NCBI GenBank assembly: GCA_023313575.1
Contig: JAJTTP010000001.1
Coordinates: forward strand, 5,518,001 to 5,582,000
DNA length: 64,000 nucleotides
Source: Eutypella sp. D-1
Taxonomy: Eukaryota; Ascomycota; Sordariomycetes; Xylariales; Diatrypaceae
Direction: 5' to 3'
Shown: positions 58,364 through 64,000 of the stretch, piece by piece
How positions within the stretch are numbered: the stretch's first letter is position 1
Layout: each line of letters starts with the position of its first letter
The notes under the pieces: generated by a model
Database searches by the model: none
Seen by the model: only the letters and a program-made list of their open reading frames with translations
What the model was told of the DNA's origin: nothing
Program-made: the position numbers and the translations under genes

Positions 58364-59329
58364 ATTGATCAGTGTAGTTGGTGATGGTGCTGAATGACGA
58401 GGATTCTGGTCACATAATAGTACGCCCTGCGAATCTAATATATATATATACAAATGGATAACCTACAGTATTCATTTCTAAAGTTCTATGAAGTTTCCGT
58501 GAACAAATTACCTACCGAGTGACTCACTCACCGGTAGAGAGCTACATACGATCCGCCATGAAAATGTCTGGAACATCGTGCCAACCAACAGAGTAGAGTG
58601 CCACTGTTCTTAATGTAAGTAAGGTAAAGTCCCAGTGTAAAGCCGTGAAGTCTAAATCCCCTGCCCCGAATGGGTTGGATGGAGTGCCATATTAGGTATA
58701 CCTCAATTTCTTATCAGATCAACTTGCATGCCTTAACGAGGTTGCTATTGGACGTATTGTTTCCCGAGCAGCCCGAGGTCCAGATTCTCCAAAGGCGAGG
58801 AGAGCTTTCCCGACTTTATCAGATGAAAGGGACCCCTTCCAGCTGCCTTCCAACCTTCCCAGGTTCTATTACCGGAAGGGGTAATGTGGAGCCGATTCTA
58901 TCATGAATTAGTTAGTGGGGTAGTGCAGTATCGGGGTTCGGGGTGAGTTGTGACCGCCATGAAGGAGCAGAGAGGAGCTGAAGCTACATACCTACCTTCC
59001 TAGGACAAGGGATCTAAAATTAGACAGCTGCCCTAGAGCTCAGCTTACTAGCCTGCTACCTACATAGCCCGACCTCGGGAAAGCTTTCAGGGCAAGTTAG
59101 GTACTCCGTAATCGCTAATTGACAGAATTATTCTTTCCAATCTAGCCCGGACGTTCAATCTCACGACAACGGGCTCATTATTGTTGCTTTTCTCGGAGCA
59201 TTGTTTGTGTACGGTAAACAGTTTAGACTCGACTCTTGAATAACTTAGCGAGCATAGAATTTTGTTTTCGGGTTATTTTTGTTTTCCATCTGGGATTCTT
59301 TATAAATTCCTGCTCCTTACAAGCAAGCA
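58364..59329. other. Intergenic, divergent promoters
   Basis: Separates the leftward peptidase gene from the rightward ZIP gene. Contains a TATATATATATA run at 58,438-58,449 about 80 bp upstream of the peptidase ATG and TTTATAAATT at 59,299 before the ZIP ATG. No gene supported. Confidence 0.5.
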
Positions 59330-60945
59330 ATGGCGGCGCATTATCCCCGAATTGCGCGCCTCCTCACCCTACTATGTCTGGTAGTGGTCGTGTGCGCTTC
59401 GGCCGGCCTCGCCGCTGAAGACCTCAAGGCCGAACCGCGGAGTATCTCCAGTCTGGAGGAGCTGGAGGAGAGGCTTCAGGTAAGAAGACATGGGTGTGCC
59501 ATGCCATGCCATGCCACGACACGGCTTGAATATATTATCTCGTTCTAACCGAAACCCCCTCCACACAAAACGCCGGGTACCTAAACAGGAATGCCCCGTC
59601 GTGCAACAGCTCAACGCCGAGAAGCAGGCCGCCTCCGCCTCCGACACCTCGAGCGCCGTGTCCCGGATCTTCGCCGTGCTGTTCCCCGGCAGCCCCGCCG
59701 TGAACGCGCTGCTCGCGACCCTGTACATCTCCGGCCCGCCGAACTTCCTGCTGGCCCTGTGCCCCCCCAACATTGACCCGGGCTCGCTGTCCGTCATGGT
59801 CGCCTTCGCCGTCGGCGGGCTCATGGGCGACACGCTGTTTCACCTGCTGCCCGAGATCTTCCTCGGCGAGGACAGCCCCGACCGCGCCCGCTTTGTTCTC
59901 GTCGAGCCGAACCGCAACCTCCTTCTCGGTCTCGCGATCATGGTCGGCTTTATGACTTTCGTCGCTATGGACAAGGGCCTGCGCATTGCCACTGGCGGCG
60001 CGGGGCATGACCATGGTCACGGCTATAGTCAGGACGGCCATGCACACGGCGCCGAGGCGGACAGTAGCAAGGCCCAGTCGTCGTCGGTAGAAGTCTCGGG
60101 TGCGGAGCTCAAGTCGCGGAAGAAGGGCAAGGGGTCGTCCGCCGAGTCCTCGGAACAATCGAATAGCAGCGGCGGCGACGAGAAGGAGTTGAACCCCAGC
60201 GTCAAGCTGGGAGGCTACCTGAACCTGATGTGAGTCCTCGCGGTCTCCCCTCCCCTCTCTCTTTTTACTTCAGAAAGCCCCTCCCTAAGCTGACACCCGT
60301 GAAAAAGCGCCGACTTCACGCACAACATCACGGATGGACTGGCGATGTCCGCCTCGTTCTACGCGTCACCCACCATCGGCGCGACCACCACCGTAGCCGT
60401 CTTCTTCCACGAGATCCCCCACGAAGGTACGTGACCTGTGACTGGCGACATTGACGACCAGATGGCACCCAGAGAACGAGGGGGGCGGGGGGGAGGCTAT
60501 ACCTGCGGAAATCTTTTGCAAATGTGGAGAAGCCGTTCATCAGATGACTTGCTAACTTCTCGCAGTCGGCGACTTCGCCCTCCTCGTACAATCAGGCTTC
60601 TCGAAGCGGGCGGCGATGGGCGCGCAATTCGTGACGGCGCTCGGGGCGCTGCTGGGCACGCTGATCGGGATCGCGGTACAGGAGTTCGGTGGCGGTAGTG
60701 GCGGCGGCGGCGGCGCGGATGGCGCGGCAGGCCTGTCAGGCGGCATCTGGGGCACCAGTCTGAGCTGGGGCGACCTGCTGCTGCCCTTCACCGCGGGGAC
60801 GTTCCTCTACGTCGGCACCGTCGCCGTCATCCCCGAGCTGCTGGAGACCGGGCCCGATCGCGCCCGCGAGCTCCAAAAGACCCTCACCCAGTTCGCTGCC
60901 ATCGCCGTCGGCGCCGGCATCATGCTCTACATTTCCTGGGACTAG
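59330..60945 (+). CDS. ZIP-family zinc transporter, LIV-1/KE4 type
   Basis: Four exons, 59330-59479, 59589-60229, 60308-60426 and 60566-60945, 429 residues with all phases consistent (donors GTAAGA, GTGAGT, GTACGT). A signal peptide ([18 protein letters not shown]) is followed by a short lumenal segment with a CPVV motif. Helices follow: [21 protein letters not shown] (TM2) and [18 protein letters not shown] (TM3). A cytosolic loop holds His-rich [16 protein letters not shown] and long Ser/Lys/Glu stretches. [13 protein letters not shown] (TM4) and [19 protein letters not shown] (TM5) form the binuclear metal site; HEIPHE is diagnostic for the LIV-1 subgroup. Relatives (yeast Yke4, human SLC39A7) move zinc out of the ER/secretory lumen. 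A Gly-rich loop ([12 protein letters not shown]) lies before the last three helices. The start has AGCAATGGCG context. Confidence 0.93.
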
Positions 60946-63900
60946 GCTAGCTCACACATACACACACACATACATACACACGTGTATGGGATCAGTCGAG
61001 CAATGGCGATGACGTGGAGTAGATAGTCCCGTGCGGCGCGGATATGAGCGATATATGTGGATGAGGGAAGGGGGCGTGAAGCGGTTGTTTAATGCCCAGG
61101 TCAGGACTTGGATTGGATATAAATGGTCACGACCGGCTCTTCTTTAGAGGTTCGCACATGAATACCTAAAAGAGAAATAGATTCCTTAGACTTGCCGCCA
61201 GAGGATACGTGTCTATGGCCCCCCCTTTGGCGATGCCGAAAAGAAGAAACGAGAGTCAGACAGGAAGCCCCTAAAGCTCTAAAGCTTTGTTGCCCTTGAA
61301 CACCTTGCTGGCCATCATAAGACACTGGACACATTATTGCCAAGATATTACGTCGCCTTTTTCCCATATATGCGACACCCCTTGGGTGCTATATTATCCC
61401 GCGCCTAAACTTGTCATAACCCATCCGGGTTGTGTGGGGAGATATCACGTCGTCGCATGAATGGTGAGGGTTTCCTTCTCCCGGGGGGGATATACGACGA
61501 CCGCCAACTTCTCATTGCCCTATCTTCGCGTCACCAAAGCAGATTCCTGTTAGCCCGGTGCATGTATGATTACTATCTATGAGACATCATTAGTACAGCG
61601 GTGCGGCGCCTCTAGATGTCGGAAAGGGGGACTCGGCTGGTCCCATCACGCAAGCCGAAGATAAATAACCGTCATGAATGTCTTCCTCCGGGGAAAATAG
61701 GGGTAACTATATTCCCTCCTATATTTCTAATGTATGCGCGATTAGTCACAGCAGGTGCGTGATCTATCTATATTGTAAATAGGACAGGACGTACCGTACG
61801 GGATTATATATCCCCACCCCCCGGATTCCCACGATAACCTCATCGGTCTGGGAAAGGGGTCGGTCAATATATGAACCGCTACCTAACTGTGAGTAAAGTC
61901 CGATGTTACCTAATCACAAACGTGTATATCATACAGCGGTAAAACTTCCAGCCACACACACATACGTACGTATGTAAGCTATACTGCGTCCGTCCATAGT
62001 GGCGTGCTAATTTCCAAGACTATTATCATTGTCCTGCCGGCACGCTCCGGGCTCATTATAAGTAAGCTATTGTACAATAGGCTAAAAAGAATTGCCAAGA
62101 CTTGCATGTGAAATTCATTCTAGCGGAGGACGAGGACACCACCACCACCACCGGTAACTTAACCTTTTGTACGCAGTAGGGGTAAGGGACGGGGAAATGC
62201 AGGTCAGAAATGCCCATTGGTTCCTGCATCCCCTTCCTTCCAGGTTTTGTACTGGGGACGATGTAACACTATGTAAGTAAACTACGACAACGGAAGCCTT
62301 ATTAGAACGAAATGTCGTTCACATCAGAACCCCCTCCCCACAAGACGTTGCAGATTGTCAAAGCCTGACTGTGCTTGCGCTCCAGTGTGTAGTAGCGGTA
62401 AGAACAAACAAATCCCAGGCGGAGGAGCGGAAATGGAGACCGGATGACAAGCAAGGTCTTGGATGATGAAGATGAGCTAGTAGTAAGAAAAAAGCCATCA
62501 GTTGACGATATCTGATATTGTTTTAGGCCCATCGAGACCACCCGAAACCTCTTCTTCTTCTTTTTTCTTTACATGGGGGTGTTGTGGGAACCCCACATAT
62601 CCCCTCAGATCCCCATACCCTCCCCGAGATCAGGCAGGTGTTGAAGTTAAAGCTGTCTTTATTAAATAATTAGTAGTGTACCGAATTATACGCTTACGCA
62701 CGAGAAAATTCATGCCCGAGAAGCTTGGGGAACTGGTGCTATATGTATGCCGACATCGGGAATCTTGGCAACCCAGCGGCCAGCGGACAAGCGGCGTTTG
62801 TCTCCGTATTGCCCTGGGCTTGCCTGGGTAGGTATACAGGTATGTATCGTAGAGTTACTCTAGATATCGTGGTTTCAAACTTTGTAAAGAAAATTTCTTT
62901 CGGTTTTCTTTTGTCGTGGAGACTTGCTCGTACATTTTTTCCTCTTTTGGTAAACAGAAACTGGAGAAGAAACTTTTGCGGGGATCGTCAAGAGCCTTTT
63001 CTCCAAACGTGGCAAAAGTCGTGGCCCTTGAAGGTTTCCCTCGAAGCACTTGCATACGATCGAGCGCTAAGGTTTCTTGGCCGTTGTAAAAGAAGAGGAA
63101 AAACTGACTGATCGACCCAAGCTTTGCCTACTTTGCTCTGCAAGATTGTCAGGTACACTTGGACTGTGGGTGTCGTGTGTGTAAATACCATCACGCTCTG
63201 CGTCACACACGCCCTACAGCTTGTCAAATGCCAAAAATGCCAAAAATGCCATTCCGCGCCCTGGACGCTCTGTGCGCCCTGTAGCATGTCTGGCTACGTA
63301 TTAATCAGCCACTGACATGTCTGGCTGCGTATTATCTGCTGAGTAATAACCTGCTCGATTAGCGTACGACTCATCGTTGAATATATCGTAGTGAGCTAGT
63401 ATCTAGTTAGCGATTAAATAGTATCGTCATGTTGTTCGCAGGGCGTCGAATTGGGAGTGTGTGTGTGCCTGGTGTGTGTGGTGTGTAATTCTGATACTCC
63501 TAATGCCTAGTCTCGATATCGCCATTCTGGCAGCGTAGTATATCCCAATACTAGCTCTAGCAGGCAAGCTAGTAGCAACTAAACCTGACAGCCTGCCCAG
63601 ACAACGTACATGCAAGCCACACATGGTGCATTCTTCTAGGCTGACGAATCGCACGAGCAACCCGCGGAGCCCCAATCAGGACAAAATATACGAAGCCCCA
63701 TGGAATCCCGAGCCTTTGCCGTCTCCATTATGCCTCGTCGCGAAGACAGGGCAACAACCCCATACCGGGAAACGGGACGATGAAACCCAGCTGGGTAATA
63801 CGTATGTATGTATGTGCCCAAATTGGGGGGGATCATGATCGGTGAGAAAGAAGGTCGTGGAGTGATATCACGACATTATAGGGTAATGTATTACTTCATG

Positions 63901-64000
63901 AGAAATCCTGGGGATCGGCAGCAATACCTCTTTCCTATCAAGCTACCTAGCAGCCCAACCGCCTGGCAACCTTCAATTATTAGTTACGCCCTGCGGTTGG
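60946..64000. other. 3 kb region without a supported gene
   Basis: Mixed composition. It holds a CACACATA microsatellite (60,953-60,983), CCACCACCACCACC at 62,140-62,153, a GT-rich stretch at 63,457-63,486 and a near-duplicate ACATGTCTGGCT(A/G)CGTATTA at about 63,285-63,303 and 63,316-63,335. A 128-codon open stretch at 62,725-63,111 has no motif and looks accidental. No tRNA or 5S motif found. Confidence 0.5.
60953..60983. repeat. CACACATA dinucleotide-type microsatellite
   Basis: Alternating CACACA and CATACA units starting just after the ZIP stop codon, inside its probable 3' UTR. Confidence 0.75.

Noticed and set aside
62725..63111. 128-codon open stretch on the plus strand
   Set aside because: Composition rich in Trp, Arg and Phe without domains; no supporting introns or context.

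Overview
The window looks like a piece of a filamentous ascomycete chromosome (Pezizomycotina, probably a Sordariomycete). The signs are short GT...CTAAC-like...AG introns, a Zn(II)2Cys6 regulator, a proteinase K-type secreted protease, a peroxisomal acyl-CoA oxidase ending in SKL, and a 30 kb AT-rich block whose repeats carry RIP-type C-to-T / G-to-A damage. Species assignment is inference only.

Layout. 1-10.3 kb is gene-bearing, ordinary GC DNA: the 3' end of a thioredoxin-reductase-like flavoprotein, an intron-containing tRNA-Glu(CTC), a C6 transcription factor with five exons, and a four-exon DHA2-type MFS exporter. Oxidoreductase, regulator and exporter within 10 kb resemble the edge of a specialised-metabolite or detoxification cluster, but no synthase is in view. 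At 10.7-11.3 kb there is a TATA box and a weak candidate small gene. At 11,503-11,626 lies a degenerate CCCTAA array (interstitial telomere-like sequence).

11.63-41.47 kb is one AT-rich RIP-damaged block with no intact gene. It is a nest of Ty3/gypsy chromovirus-like LTR retrotransposons that can be resolved base by base: an old solo LTR (12,473-41,202, split) was entered by element B (12,528-40,867). B was in turn entered by full-length element A (reverse), a solo LTR, full-length element C, a reverse solo LTR and full-length element D. Five of the six insertions have clean 5-bp target duplications, and removing the insertions restores B to about 6.9 kb, the same size as A, C and D. All four copies carry a convergent, antisense coiled-coil reading frame between the chromodomain and the 3' LTR. 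This is the most unusual item in the window.

41.5-64 kb is again ordinary gene DNA: an unmutated LTR-like segment, a secreted subtilisin-like protease, a 1,015-residue F-box protein, a proline-rich transglutaminase-like (Cyk3-like) protein, a peroxisomal acyl-CoA oxidase with PTS1, a pyroglutamyl-peptidase I with a glycine-rich insert, and a LIV-1 type ZIP zinc transporter. These look like housekeeping or secretory genes with no shared pathway. Long intergenic stretches (2-3 kb) contain microsatellites and scattered TACCTA/TAGGTA motifs but no supported gene.
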